Shown piece after piece: positions 1-6,567 of a DNA stretch of 9,108 bases. The notes below the pieces were generated by a model. That model was given only the letters and a program-made list of their open reading frames with translations. It was not told the origin of the DNA and made no database searches. Location: the NCBI GenBank assembly GCA_031266635.1, contig JAISAN010000259.1, positions 1 through 9,108 of the forward strand, in the 5' to 3' direction. Position 1 is the first letter of the stretch, and each line of letters begins with the position of its first letter. This DNA comes from Treponema sp. GTDB taxonomy: Bacteria; Spirochaetota; Spirochaetia; Treponematales; Breznakiellaceae. The translations under genes were made by a program, and so were the position numbers.

Positions 1-734
1 TCCTGGATGAGCCGTTCCCGTTCCCCCCGGGCCCGGGGAATCTCCGCGTTGTAGGCCTGCTGGCCTTCGTTGATAAGCCGGTTCATGTCCTGTTCCGCCT
101 TGTTGACATCGTCAAAAGCTTCCTGCACCCCCGCCGGAGGGTCGATATTCTGGAGCTTTACCGCGATTACGTCGATCCCCAGCCCGTAGCCCCGGAAGGT
201 CTCGTTCATAAACACCGCCCCCGCGGCCTCAATAGCGCTCCGTTCGGGCCCCATGATGTCCATAATCGCCCGGTCCCCCACCAGCATATTGATCGCCGAC
301 CGGGACACGTCCCGGATGGTGGCGGTCCGTTCCATCACGTTAAAAGTCCAGGCCCGGGGGTCCACTACCCGGTACTGGATGATCCATTCCACCTCGATGA
401 TGTTGAGGTCCCCGGTGAGCATGGTGGATTCGCCGGTCTGGTTCGCGTAGGTTGAGGAAACCCCGCTTCGCAGGGTGCGGAAACCGAACTGCTCGGTCTG
501 GACCGCCTTGACGTTCACCGTATAGTTCCGGTCTATGCCGAAGGGCAGCTTAAACTGGAGCCCCGGCCCTTTGGTGTTGAGGAAGCGCCCGAACCGGGTA
601 ATCACCGCCTCCTCGGTCTGGTCCACGATGTACACGCTGGTTCCCAAAAAGATCACCAGCACAAGGCCCAGCGCAATCAGAGTGATGAGCGCCGGGCTGA
701 TCTTCCCCGTCTTGGGCGGGGTGAATTTTAGCAT
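1..734 (-). CDS. hflK: HflK, membrane protease modulator (SPFH/band 7), 3' end outside window
   Basis: Encodes the first 244 residues of an HflK-type protein; the C-terminal part lies beyond the window start. HflK normally pairs with HflC in the inner membrane and modulates the FtsH protease. Residues about 14-37 form one hydrophobic membrane segment (ALITLIALGLVLVIFLGTSV). It is followed by the band 7 opening YIVDQTEEAVITRFGR (35-50), then the typical GPGLQFKLPFGID stretch and a region rich in Glu, Ala and Gln that begins the coiled-coil part. The start ATG at 734 has GGGAGG at 746-741, spaced 6 bases; an ATG four bases upstream would sit almost on that site and is in the wrong frame. hflC would be expected next, outside the window. 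It diverges from the regulator gene at 1132. Family call is firm; the HflK-versus-HflC choice rests on the position after a long leader and on the sequence style. Confidence 0.9.
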   Translation of the reverse strand, partial: MLKFTPPKTGKISPALITLIALGLVLVIFLGTSVYIVDQTEEAVITRFGRFLNTKGPGLQFKLPFGIDRNYTVNVKAVQTEQFGFRTLRSGVSSTYANQTGESTMLTGDLNIIEVEWIIQYRVVDPRAWTFNVMERTATIRDVSRSAINMLVGDRAIMDIMGPERSAIEAAGAVFMNETFRGYGLGIDVIAVKLQNIDPPAGVQEAFDDVNKAEQDMNRLINEGQQAYNAEIPRARGERERLIQ

Positions 735-830
735 GCATAACCTCCCGTATTTCTTGCGCGGCAGAGTCCGAAACCGAAGGGTTCCCGGATAAGCCCGCGG
801 CCCGGAACCGGAAGGGTCCCGAACAGGTTT

Positions 831-859
831 AGTATAGAATGTTCCGCCCAGGGGGGCAA
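831..859 (-). promoter_or_regulatory. Sigma70-like promoter for hflK
   Basis: On the minus strand TTGCCC (859-854) and TATACT (836-831) are separated by 17 bases, giving a good -10 and a partial -35 match. Transcription would start near 825 and leave a leader of about 90 bases before the hflK start. Predicted from sequence only. Confidence 0.5.
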
Positions 860-905
860 GGATCGCGGGCAGGGGTTATGAAAAAACAACATGAAAAAAC
901 AATCA

Positions 906-935
906 TTGACAAGACCTTCTCCACCTCTCTATACT
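906..935 (+). promoter_or_regulatory. Sigma70-like promoter for the regulator-clpC gene group
   Basis: TTGACA (906-911, consensus) and TATACT (930-935) are separated by 18 bases. This is the best promoter match I see in the window. Transcription would start near 942. The RNA leader before the coding start at 1132 would therefore be about 190 bases and would contain the whole palindromic element at 960-1110. It lies back-to-back with the hflK promoter, about 70 bases apart. Confidence 0.6.
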
Positions 936-959
936 TTTAACGATATTTATCGAAGAGTA

Positions 960-1110
960 GACTTGTTCGATAACGCGAACCTTTGGTTCGTTGCTTATCT
1001 GCTAACCAAAGGTTAGCTTGCGGGTCTTACAAAATGGGCAGACTAAAAGTCTGACACATTTTGCGGTTTTTAAGCGAATTTGTTCAGAAACTGAAGTTTC
1101 CGGACAAGTC
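960..1110 (+). repeat. Composite palindromic element in the regulator's leader
   Basis: Outer arms GACTTGTTC (960-968) and GGACAAGTC (1102-1110) pair over 9 positions with one G-U. Between them are four hairpins. (1) CGAACC-TTT-GGTTCG at 976-990, with GATAA (969-973) and TTATC (995-999) pairing outside it. (2) GCTAACC-AAA-GGTTAGC at 1001-1017. (3) A nested hairpin with outer CAAAATG (1030-1036)/CATTTTG (1057-1063) and inner CAGACT-AAA-AGTCTG (1039-1053). (4) GAAAC-TGAA-GTTTC (1087-1100), extended outward by TGTTC/GGACA. The outer arm of hairpin 4 competes with the right arm of the closing stem, so two folds are possible. No T-run follows any stem closely, so this is not a plain terminator. 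The rest of the gap (735-959) holds only the two promoters as far as I can see. Confidence 0.7.
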
Positions 1111-1131
1111 CAGTAGATAATGGGGATGAGG

Positions 1132-2361
1132 ATGGCCGATCAACTACAGCTTACATTCGTCAATTTTATAAAAGATTCTTATATTGTAGTTGAAGGCAAA
1201 CAAAACGCCGACCGGTTTTTTATCATCCGGCAGGGAAAAGTCCGGATTTCAAAAGAGGTGGAGGTGGTTGAGGAAGAGGGGGGGAATATTTTGGGGCCCG
1301 GCGACTTCTTTGGAGTTGTTTCCAGTATGTCCTCCCACAGCCATATTGAGACCGCCCAGGCCTTAACCGATGTTACGGTGATTTCCGTTCAAAAAGATCA
1401 ATACGGCCAGTTGATTCAGAAAAACACTTCCGTGGCGATGAAAATTATCCTCCAGTTCTCCCGGCGGATGCGTTATCTGGACGAGGCCCTGACACGGCTG
1501 ACCTTGAAAAATAACGCCGAAGAAGACATCTCCCATCTTTTTGAGGTGGGGGAATATTACGCCAAACAAAACCAGTATAATCAGGCCTATTACGCCTATC
1601 ATCAATATCTCAAATACTGCCCCCAGGGCAGCTTCGTGAATACCGCCCGTGAACGGATGATGAAAATCGCCCCCTACGCTACGGCGGTGCGGCTCAATTT
1701 CAGTACCGATGAATTTAACCGGACCTACCCCAAGGACGCCATGATTTTTTCCGAGGGGGAACCGGGGGATGAACTGTATATCATCCAGAAGGGATCGGTA
1801 AAGATCGCCAAAGTGGTGAATAATAACGAGGTGCTGCTGGCGGTCCTCAAAGCGGGGGATATTTTCGGGGAAATGGCTCTGCTGGAGGCAAAACCCCGGG
1901 CCGCCGGCGCGGTGGCCTACGAGGACTGCGTGCTGCTGGTAGTAAACCGGGCCAATTTTGAGCGGATGATCAGTACCCAGCCCCAGATGATCGCCAGGCT
2001 GACTACGCTTCTGGCGGAGCGGATTTGGCTTATCTACAAACAGCTTGCCAACACCCTGCTGAACGATCCCCTGGGGAGGATGTACGACGCCATGCTTATC
2101 CAGCTGGAGAAGCGGCGGGTTAATATTGAGTCCACCCAGCCCTATGTTTTTGACTTCGGCCCCAAAGAACTCATCAATATGGTGGGCCTTCCCCCCAAAG
2201 AAGGCGAACCGGTATTACGGAAACTGATGGAAAACAAGATGATGCAAATTCTGAAAGGCAAGATGTATCTGGTCGATATTTCCGAGGCGGGCAAACAAAC
2301 CGAATATTACCGGAAAATGCAAAAAATCGAAAAATCCCGTCTGGAATCCGCCCCCTGGTGA
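1132..2361 (+). CDS. Crp/Fnr-like regulator with two cyclic-nucleotide-binding domains and a TPR-like spacer
   Basis: 409 residues. An N-terminal cNMP-binding fold (about 10-115) contains RFFIIRQGKV and GPGDFFG (55-61). Its phosphate-binding cassette is degenerate: FGVVSSMSSHSH lacks the Glu and Arg that grip the nucleotide. Residues about 130-178 resemble one TPR repeat (LFEVGEYYAKQNQYNQAYYAYHQY). A second cNMP fold (about 190-310) has an intact cassette, FGEMALLEAKPRAA, with Glu247 and Arg256. Residues about 340-382 resemble the Crp winged helix (FGPKELINMVGLPPKEGEPV), but the recognition-helix region is Pro/Glu-rich instead of the usual S-R-E-T-V-x-R. Ordinary Crp proteins have about 210-230 residues and one sensory domain. 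ATG at 1132 is chosen because GGGG/GGA lies 5-6 bases upstream; ATGs at 1120 and 1126 lack a proper ribosome site. It heads the rightward gene group. Its target and ligand are unknown. Confidence 0.85.
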   Translation: MADQLQLTFVNFIKDSYIVVEGKQNADRFFIIRQGKVRISKEVEVVEEEGGNILGPGDFFGVVSSMSSHSHIETAQALTDVTVISVQKDQYGQLIQKNTSVAMKIILQFSRRMRYLDEALTRLTLKNNAEEDISHLFEVGEYYAKQNQYNQAYYAYHQYLKYCPQGSFVNTARERMMKIAPYATAVRLNFSTDEFNRTYPKDAMIFSEGEPGDELYIIQKGSVKIAKVVNNNEVLLAVLKAGDIFGEMALLEAKPRAAGAVAYEDCVLLVVNRANFERMISTQPQMIARLTTLLAERIWLIYKQLANTLLNDPLGRMYDAMLIQLEKRRVNIESTQPYVFDFGPKELINMVGLPPKEGEPVLRKLMENKMMQILKGKMYLVDISEAGKQTEYYRKMQKIEKSRLESAPW

Positions 2362-2400
2362 GCTTGGCGGCTGAGGGGGTTTTACCGATAATAGGTAATA

Positions 2401-3108
2401 ATGGGTATAATGAAACTGTTCCTCCGGTCTTACCGTTTTATGACGATTTTCCTCCTGATTATGGCCTGGCCGGGCGGTCCCGTATGTGCCCAGGAAACCC
2501 CCGAGGTGTTTTATCCCCCCGGCATGGAACCCCCCGAAGGAGGGGCCTTTCCCCCGGCTTCTCCGCCGCCCGTAGCCGCCGCCCCGTCCGCCGCCTCCGC
2601 CCCACCCGGGGCGGAGGCCCCGCTCCGGGAAGGCGGAGCGGAACTGCCCCGGTCTTACCGGGGAATCAGCCTGGGGATGAGCCTGGAGGACCTTAAAGCG
2701 GCCCTGCAAAAGGAGCCGCTCCTGAATTTCCGGGGAGACCAGGATGTATCTTTTTTGCCGTCCTCCGCCCGGTCCCAAAATGTAGTGGAAACCACGGGGC
2801 CCTCCTTTATCCGGCGGGCCTTTTTCCAGCTTTGGGAAGGCGGGCTTTTTATCATGGGTTTTAGCCTCCATACCGGCCTGGTAGACCATTATTCGGTTTT
2901 TACGGGGCTGGTAAAAAAATACGGCGAGCCCTCATACCTGGACCCAAAAGAGGCGGTTTGGGAGGCCGGGGATACCCGGATATCCCTGGAACGGCCCCTG
3001 ACGGTTAAATATATCGACCTGCGGGTCTTTAACGAATTGATCGGGGAATCCGCCCTGATCGAATCGGCCGAAATAAAGCGGCGGCAGGAATTTCTTGATG
3101 AATTTTAG
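2401..3108 (+). CDS. Secreted protein of unknown function with Pro/Ala-rich linker
   Basis: 235 residues. I do not recognise a named family. Residues 1-30 form a Sec signal peptide: basic start, hydrophobic FMTIFLLIMAW, likely cleavage after VCA (28-30). The mature protein should thus be periplasmic. Residues about 35-82 are a low-complexity Pro/Ala/Gly linker. From about 83 a globular part begins with YRGISLGMSLEDLKAAL, a pattern seen in several small periplasmic domains that open with a strand and a helix, and it runs to the end. The start at 2401 has AGG at 2393-2395, five bases upstream; ATG at 2410 is possible but badly spaced. The gene follows the regulator by 39 bases and overlaps the next gene by 11, so it is probably co-transcribed and translationally coupled with the DUF192 gene. 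Confidence 0.75.
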   Translation: MGIMKLFLRSYRFMTIFLLIMAWPGGPVCAQETPEVFYPPGMEPPEGGAFPPASPPPVAAAPSAASAPPGAEAPLREGGAELPRSYRGISLGMSLEDLKAALQKEPLLNFRGDQDVSFLPSSARSQNVVETTGPSFIRRAFFQLWEGGLFIMGFSLHTGLVDHYSVFTGLVKKYGEPSYLDPKEAVWEAGDTRISLERPLTVKYIDLRVFNELIGESALIESAEIKRRQEFLDEF

Positions 3109-3646
3109 AGGCCGGTACAATAACAAAGGACGTTATCTGCCGCCGGTTTTTCAAACAGCTCCCGGCGGCGGGGCGAAGAAAAAACCGGCGGGGCGGCTGG
3201 CGGGGCATTTTGGCGTTTTTCTTTTATTTCTGGTTCTGGTTTCGCCCCTTTCCTGCGGCCCCCAGTTTACCCGGAAGGAACTGACCATTCACCGGGCCGG
3301 GGGAGAACCGGTACGAATAACGGTGGAACTGGCCCGGACCGACGCGGAACGGGCCCAGGGGCTCATGTACCGGAAAAGCCTGGATGACGGAAAGGGGATG
3401 CTTTTTATCTTTGACCGGGATCAGATCATGTCCTTTTGGATGAAAAATACCCGTATTCCCCTTTCCATTGCGTTTATCACCAAAGACGGGCGGATTTTTG
3501 AAATTCGGGACATGCAGCCTCTGGCCGAATATTCTGTCCGGTCAAGCCGGTCGGCCCGCTACGCGCTGGAGGCGCCCCAGGGCTGGTTCAACCGGGTGGG
3601 AATCAAGCCGGGGGATGTGCTTGTACTGGACGCCGGTATTCAATAA
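3098..3646 (+). CDS. DUF192 family protein, probable lipoprotein
   Basis: 182 residues. The DUF192 core (PF02643) is clear from about residue 60: RAQGLMYRKSL (GLM at 88-90), GMLFIF, the hallmark FWMKNT (113-118) followed by IPLSIAFI, YALE (155-158), GWF, and IKPGDVLVL near the end. DUF192 proteins are small, often exported, and of unknown function. The N-terminus has a long basic stretch of about 37 residues, then a hydrophobic segment FLLFLVLVSPLSC. Cys53 is a candidate lipidation site, although Pro at -3 departs from the usual lipobox. No alternative start removes the long N-terminal stretch. ATG at 3098 has AGGAA at 3086-3090, seven bases upstream, and overlaps the upstream stop, so translation is probably coupled. 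A TTG one codon earlier is less likely. Confidence 0.88.
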   Translation: MNFRGRYNNKGRYLPPVFQTAPGGGAKKKPAGRLAGHFGVFLLFLVLVSPLSCGPQFTRKELTIHRAGGEPVRITVELARTDAERAQGLMYRKSLDDGKGMLFIFDRDQIMSFWMKNTRIPLSIAFITKDGRIFEIRDMQPLAEYSVRSSRSARYALEAPQGWFNRVGIKPGDVLVLDAGIQ

Positions 3647-3672
3647 CGATCCCCTTTCAAAATCTGATACGG

Positions 3673-3687
3673 CGAACCTTTAGTTCG
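3673..3687. repeat. Small CGAAC hairpin, third member of the CGAACC family
   Basis: CGAAC-CTTTA-GTTCG is a 5-bp stem. It matches 14 of 15 bases with the hairpin at 976-990 (CGAACC-TTT-GGTTCG); the one difference breaks the sixth pair. It sits in the 116-base gap between the DUF192 gene and clpC. No T-run follows, and I see no convincing promoter in this gap. Confidence 0.5.
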
Positions 3688-3762
3688 ATATGAGAACAAC
3701 ATACCGCGCGGTTGTTGATCGGTCTCTGGAACTACATTATTGTTATGATATTGGAGAACCTC

Positions 3763-6324
3763 TTGTTTAAAAGTGTAACCAAGCGGGTGCAGCGAATCTT
3801 TTCCACCGGGGCTCAGGAAGAAGCCCGGCGCTTTAATTCGGATCAACTCCTGCCGGAGCATATCATCATCGCCATCCTTAAAGAAGGAACCGGAACGGCC
3901 TGCAAGGCCCTGATGTTTCTCCGTATTGATCTGCTGGAACTCCGCCACATGGTGGAAAACAGTATTCCCCGGATGTCCGGGGGGGTACTGTCTCACGAGA
4001 ATATACCCCCCTCAAAGCGAACTAAAACCATGCTGGAAATCGCCACCGAAGAAGCCCGTGCTATGGGGAGCTCCCTTCTGGGAACCGAACACCTGCTTTT
4101 TGCGGCCATACAGGAAGAGGATTCCGCCACCCAGGAATACCTTATTGATCGGGCGGTGGATGTGGATATTCTGCGGGTGGTGGTCCAGACCACCTTTGCC
4201 CGGCCCGCGGCGCCCCGGGACAGGGAAGGAGAATTTATCTCCGCCGGCGATTATCAGTCTTATTTCATCCACCGGGAAGCGGCGCATAATCTGTCCTACA
4301 ATTCCCATATAAAACCTGCTTCCTATCCCGTCTTAACCCCTACACTGGACGAACATTCCCGGGATCTAACCGCCCTGGCCGGGGCAGGTAAAATGGACCC
4401 GGTGATAGGGAGAAAAAAGGAAATCAGCCGGGCGGTGCGGATTCTGGCCCGCCGGACAAAAAACAACCCCGTGCTGGTGGGTGAGCCGGGAGTAGGGAAG
4501 ACCGCCATTGTGGAGGGACTGGCCCAGCTTCTGGTGGGGGACGAGGTTCCCGAAGCCCTGGCGGGCAAGCGGATTCTCTCTTTGGATATGGGCTCCGTGA
4601 TCGCGGGAACAAAATACCGGGGTGAATTCGAAGAACGGCTCAAAAAGATAACAAAAGAAATCAGCCAGTCCGGTAATGTGATTTTATTTATTGACGAGAT
4701 CCATACAATTATTGGAGCCGGGGGCGCGGAGGGAACCGTCGACGCCTCCAATATGCTCAAACCCGGTCTTTCACGGGGAGATATTCAGTGTATCGGAGCT
4801 ACCACGCTGGCGGAATACCGGAAACATTTTGAAAAAGACGCCGCCCTGGAGCGGCGTTTTCAGGCAATTCTGGTGGACGAACCGGGACTTGAAGATACCC
4901 TGGATATCCTCAAGGGAATACAAAAAAAGTACGAGGACTACCACCGGGTAGCTTATACCGAAGGAGCGGTGGTTTTGGCGGCCCGGCTGGCCCAGCGTTA
5001 CCTGACCGGCCGGTTCATGCCTGACAAGGCCATTGATATTATGGACGAAGCGGGGGCCATGCGAAAGCTGGAAGATACGGCGCATCCCCCGGAAGTGGCG
5101 GAGATTGAGGCGGAGATCCTCCAGCTCACCGAGGAAAAAGGCGCTATGGTGTCCGCCCAGGATTATGAGCGGGCCGCGGAGGTCCGGGACCGGGTGCGGA
5201 ACCTTCGTGCCCGGCTGGAAACAGTACGGACCGCCTGGGAACGGGCTTCCGCTGAAGCCCTGGTGGACGAAAATGATATTCGCCAGGTAGTGGCAGAGGC
5301 CACGGGAGTCCCCCTGGTACGCCTGAAAGAACAGGAGTCCCGGCGGCTCCTGAGAATTGAAGATGAACTGCACCGGGCGGTCATCGGCCAGGATGACGCG
5401 GTACAGCGTATCGCCTCGGCAATACGCCGTTCCCGGGCAGGGGTTTCTTCTCCCCGCCGGCCCACAGGTTCCTTTATCTTTCTGGGGCCCACCGGGGTAG
5501 GCAAGACCCTGCTGGCCAAACGGCTTTCCGAATACCTTTTCGGCAGTGAGGAATCCCTGGTCAGGATCGATATGTCCGATTATATGGAAAAACACAATGT
5601 CTCCCGGCTGGTAGGAGCCCCGCCGGGTTATATCGGCTACGAGGAAGGGGGCGTTCTGACGGAAAAGATACGGCAGAACCCTTACCGGGTAGTTTTGTTT
5701 GATGAAATTGAAAAGGCCAATCAGGACGTATTTAACCTGCTGCTGCAGGTGATGGAAGAAGGGGAACTCAGAGACAACCTGGGCCATGTGGTGAGTTTCC
5801 GCAACACGGTGATCATTATGACCAGCAATGCGGGAATTCGGGAAATTTCCCGGGACAAGCGGCTGGGTTTTGGAACCGGCGAGGGTCTTTTGAGTATGGC
5901 GGAAATTGAATCCCAGGCCATGTCGGAACTCCGCCGTTTCTTTAGCCCCGAATTCCTCAACCGGGTGGACGATGTGGTAGTTTTCCACCCCCTGGGCATG
6001 AAAGAAATCAAGGTGATTTTTGATATTGAGGTGGAAGAACTGTCCCGCCGCCTGGCAGAACAGGGCTATGGGCTCCGGGTTTTACCCGCGGCCCGGAAAA
6101 TCCTCATCAAAAAGGGCTGGGACCCCAAATTCGGGGGCAGACCCCTGCGCCGGACCATTCAGAAAGAACTGGAGGACGCCCTGTCCCTGCTGATCCTGAA
6201 AAATAACTGGCCCGAAGGAACCATCTTTAGCGCCGCCGGCCGGGGGGGTGAAATTTCCCTTTCGGGGAAAGTTCCTCTCCCCGTGGAAACCGGGCCCCTC
6301 ATGGACGCCAGCCCCGCTAGATAG
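3763..6324 (+). CDS. clpC: ClpC, AAA+ unfoldase of the ClpCP protease
   Basis: 853 residues from the chosen start, within the usual ClpC range of about 810-860. Cytoplasmic ATP-driven unfoldase that feeds substrates into ClpP. The N-terminal double Clp-N repeat (1-145) includes AQEEARRFNSDQLLPEHI. The first AAA+ module has Walker A GEPGVGKT (240-247) and Walker B VILFIDEIH (306-314). A short middle region carries a UVR motif (about 457-485, DYERAAEVRDRVRNL), which separates ClpC from ClpB and ClpA. The second AAA+ module has GPTGVGKT (575-582) and VVLFDEIEKA (643-652). LGF (701-703) occupies the ClpP-docking loop position. TTG at 3763 is preferred: GGAGA lies 5-6 bases upstream and the protein then opens MFKSVTKRVQRI, as ClpC proteins usually do. 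Upstream starts ATG 3745 and TTG 3712 add unrelated residues and lack a good ribosome site. All ATPase motifs are intact. Confidence 0.95.
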   Translation: MFKSVTKRVQRIFSTGAQEEARRFNSDQLLPEHIIIAILKEGTGTACKALMFLRIDLLELRHMVENSIPRMSGGVLSHENIPPSKRTKTMLEIATEEARAMGSSLLGTEHLLFAAIQEEDSATQEYLIDRAVDVDILRVVVQTTFARPAAPRDREGEFISAGDYQSYFIHREAAHNLSYNSHIKPASYPVLTPTLDEHSRDLTALAGAGKMDPVIGRKKEISRAVRILARRTKNNPVLVGEPGVGKTAIVEGLAQLLVGDEVPEALAGKRILSLDMGSVIAGTKYRGEFEERLKKITKEISQSGNVILFIDEIHTIIGAGGAEGTVDASNMLKPGLSRGDIQCIGATTLAEYRKHFEKDAALERRFQAILVDEPGLEDTLDILKGIQKKYEDYHRVAYTEGAVVLAARLAQRYLTGRFMPDKAIDIMDEAGAMRKLEDTAHPPEVAEIEAEILQLTEEKGAMVSAQDYERAAEVRDRVRNLRARLETVRTAWERASAEALVDENDIRQVVAEATGVPLVRLKEQESRRLLRIEDELHRAVIGQDDAVQRIASAIRRSRAGVSSPRRPTGSFIFLGPTGVGKTLLAKRLSEYLFGSEESLVRIDMSDYMEKHNVSRLVGAPPGYIGYEEGGVLTEKIRQNPYRVVLFDEIEKANQDVFNLLLQVMEEGELRDNLGHVVSFRNTVIIMTSNAGIREISRDKRLGFGTGEGLLSMAEIESQAMSELRRFFSPEFLNRVDDVVVFHPLGMKEIKVIFDIEVEELSRRLAEQGYGLRVLPAARKILIKKGWDPKFGGRPLRRTIQKELEDALSLLILKNNWPEGTIFSAAGRGGEISLSGKVPLPVETGPLMDASPAR

Positions 6325-6325
6325 T

Positions 6326-6359
6326 GTCTGTCCATAATGTAGACACATTATGGGCGGAC
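6326..6359. repeat. GTCTGTCC palindrome, copy 1
   Basis: GTCTGTCCATAATGT (6326-6340) and ACATTATGGGCGGAC (6345-6359) pair over 15 positions, with two G-U wobbles, around loop AGAC. It begins one base after the clpC stop codon. TTCCTT follows, a poor T-tract, so terminator activity is possible but not evident. Confidence 0.8.
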
Positions 6360-6374
6360 TTCCTTAAAATAGGC

Positions 6375-6413
6375 ATTTTGCGTACCGTTTTAGTACAAAA
6401 CGGGAGCAAAAAT
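6375..6413. repeat. Nested hairpin, GCATTTT type, copy 1
   Basis: Outer arms ATTTTGC (6375-6381) and GCAAAAAT (6406-6413, one extra A) enclose an inner hairpin CCGTTTT-AGTAC-AAAACGG (6385-6403). The same two-level plan occurs at 6472-6502 and 1030-1063. Confidence 0.65.
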
Positions 6414-6423
6414 CGTTATTTAG

Positions 6424-6459
6424 AGTCTGTCCATAATGTGGAGACATTATGGACAGACT
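6424..6459. repeat. GTCTGTCC palindrome, copy 2
   Basis: AGTCTGTCCATAATGT (6424-6439) and ACATTATGGACAGACT (6444-6459) form a perfect 16-bp inverted repeat around loop GGAG. The left arm is identical to copy 1; the two wobble positions of copy 1 are Watson-Crick pairs here. The downstream 20 or so bases (ACTTCCTTGAAAT...) also match those after copy 1, so the repeat unit is larger than the palindrome. Confidence 0.85.
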
Positions 6460-6471
6460 TCCTTGAAATCC

Positions 6472-6502
6472 GCATTTTCGCAGCCTAAAGGCGAGAAAAT
6501 GC
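6472..6502. repeat. Nested hairpin, GCATTTT type, copy 2
   Basis: Outer arms GCATTTTC (6472-6479) and GAAAATGC (6495-6502) are a perfect 8-bp pair. The inner hairpin is GCC-TAAA-GGC (6483-6492). Compared with the copy at 6375-6413 the outer stem is kept and the inner hairpin is entirely different. Confidence 0.65.
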
Positions 6503-6505
6503 CAA

Positions 6506-6540
6506 GTCTGTCCACAAAGTAACCGACTTTGTGGACAGAC
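6506..6540. repeat. GTCTGTCC palindrome, copy 3
   Basis: GTCTGTCCACAAAGT (6506-6520) and ACTTTGTGGACAGAC (6526-6540) form a perfect 15-bp inverted repeat around loop AACCG. The outer eight bases equal those of copies 1 and 2. Two inner positions differ from copy 2 on both arms, so pairing is preserved. Confidence 0.85.
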
Positions 6541-6567
6541 ACAATTAAGAACCAATTTCAAAATCAC

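Noticed and set aside
960..1110. A tRNA or other cloverleaf RNA gene
   Set aside because: The four-hairpin layout is suggestive, but there is no TTCGA arm of the right geometry, no anticodon stem of 5 bp with a 7-base loop, and no CCA end.
2215..2889. A 224-codon leftward open frame rich in Gly and Arg
   Set aside because: It is the complement of the regulator end and of the Pro/Ala linker of the secreted protein; composition alone explains the length.
3715..3749. A promoter for clpC (TTGATC with TATGAT)
   Set aside because: The spacing of 23 bases is too long, and the predicted RNA start would fall between the ribosome site and the preferred start codon.
4771..5988. A 405-codon leftward open frame opposite clpC
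   Set aside because: It is the antisense shadow of strongly conserved ClpC coding sequence in GC-rich DNA. The translation is low in recognisable motifs and no ribosome site precedes it.
6326..6540. A CRISPR array
   Set aside because: There are repeated units, but the units are hairpins with palindromic variable parts, spacers are themselves repeats, and no cas gene is present.
6364..6567. A 67-codon leftward open frame across the repeat array
   Set aside because: It is made of the palindromes themselves, with recurring Gly-Gln-Thr words from the repeated GTCTGTCC arms. It has no ribosome site or recognisable domain.
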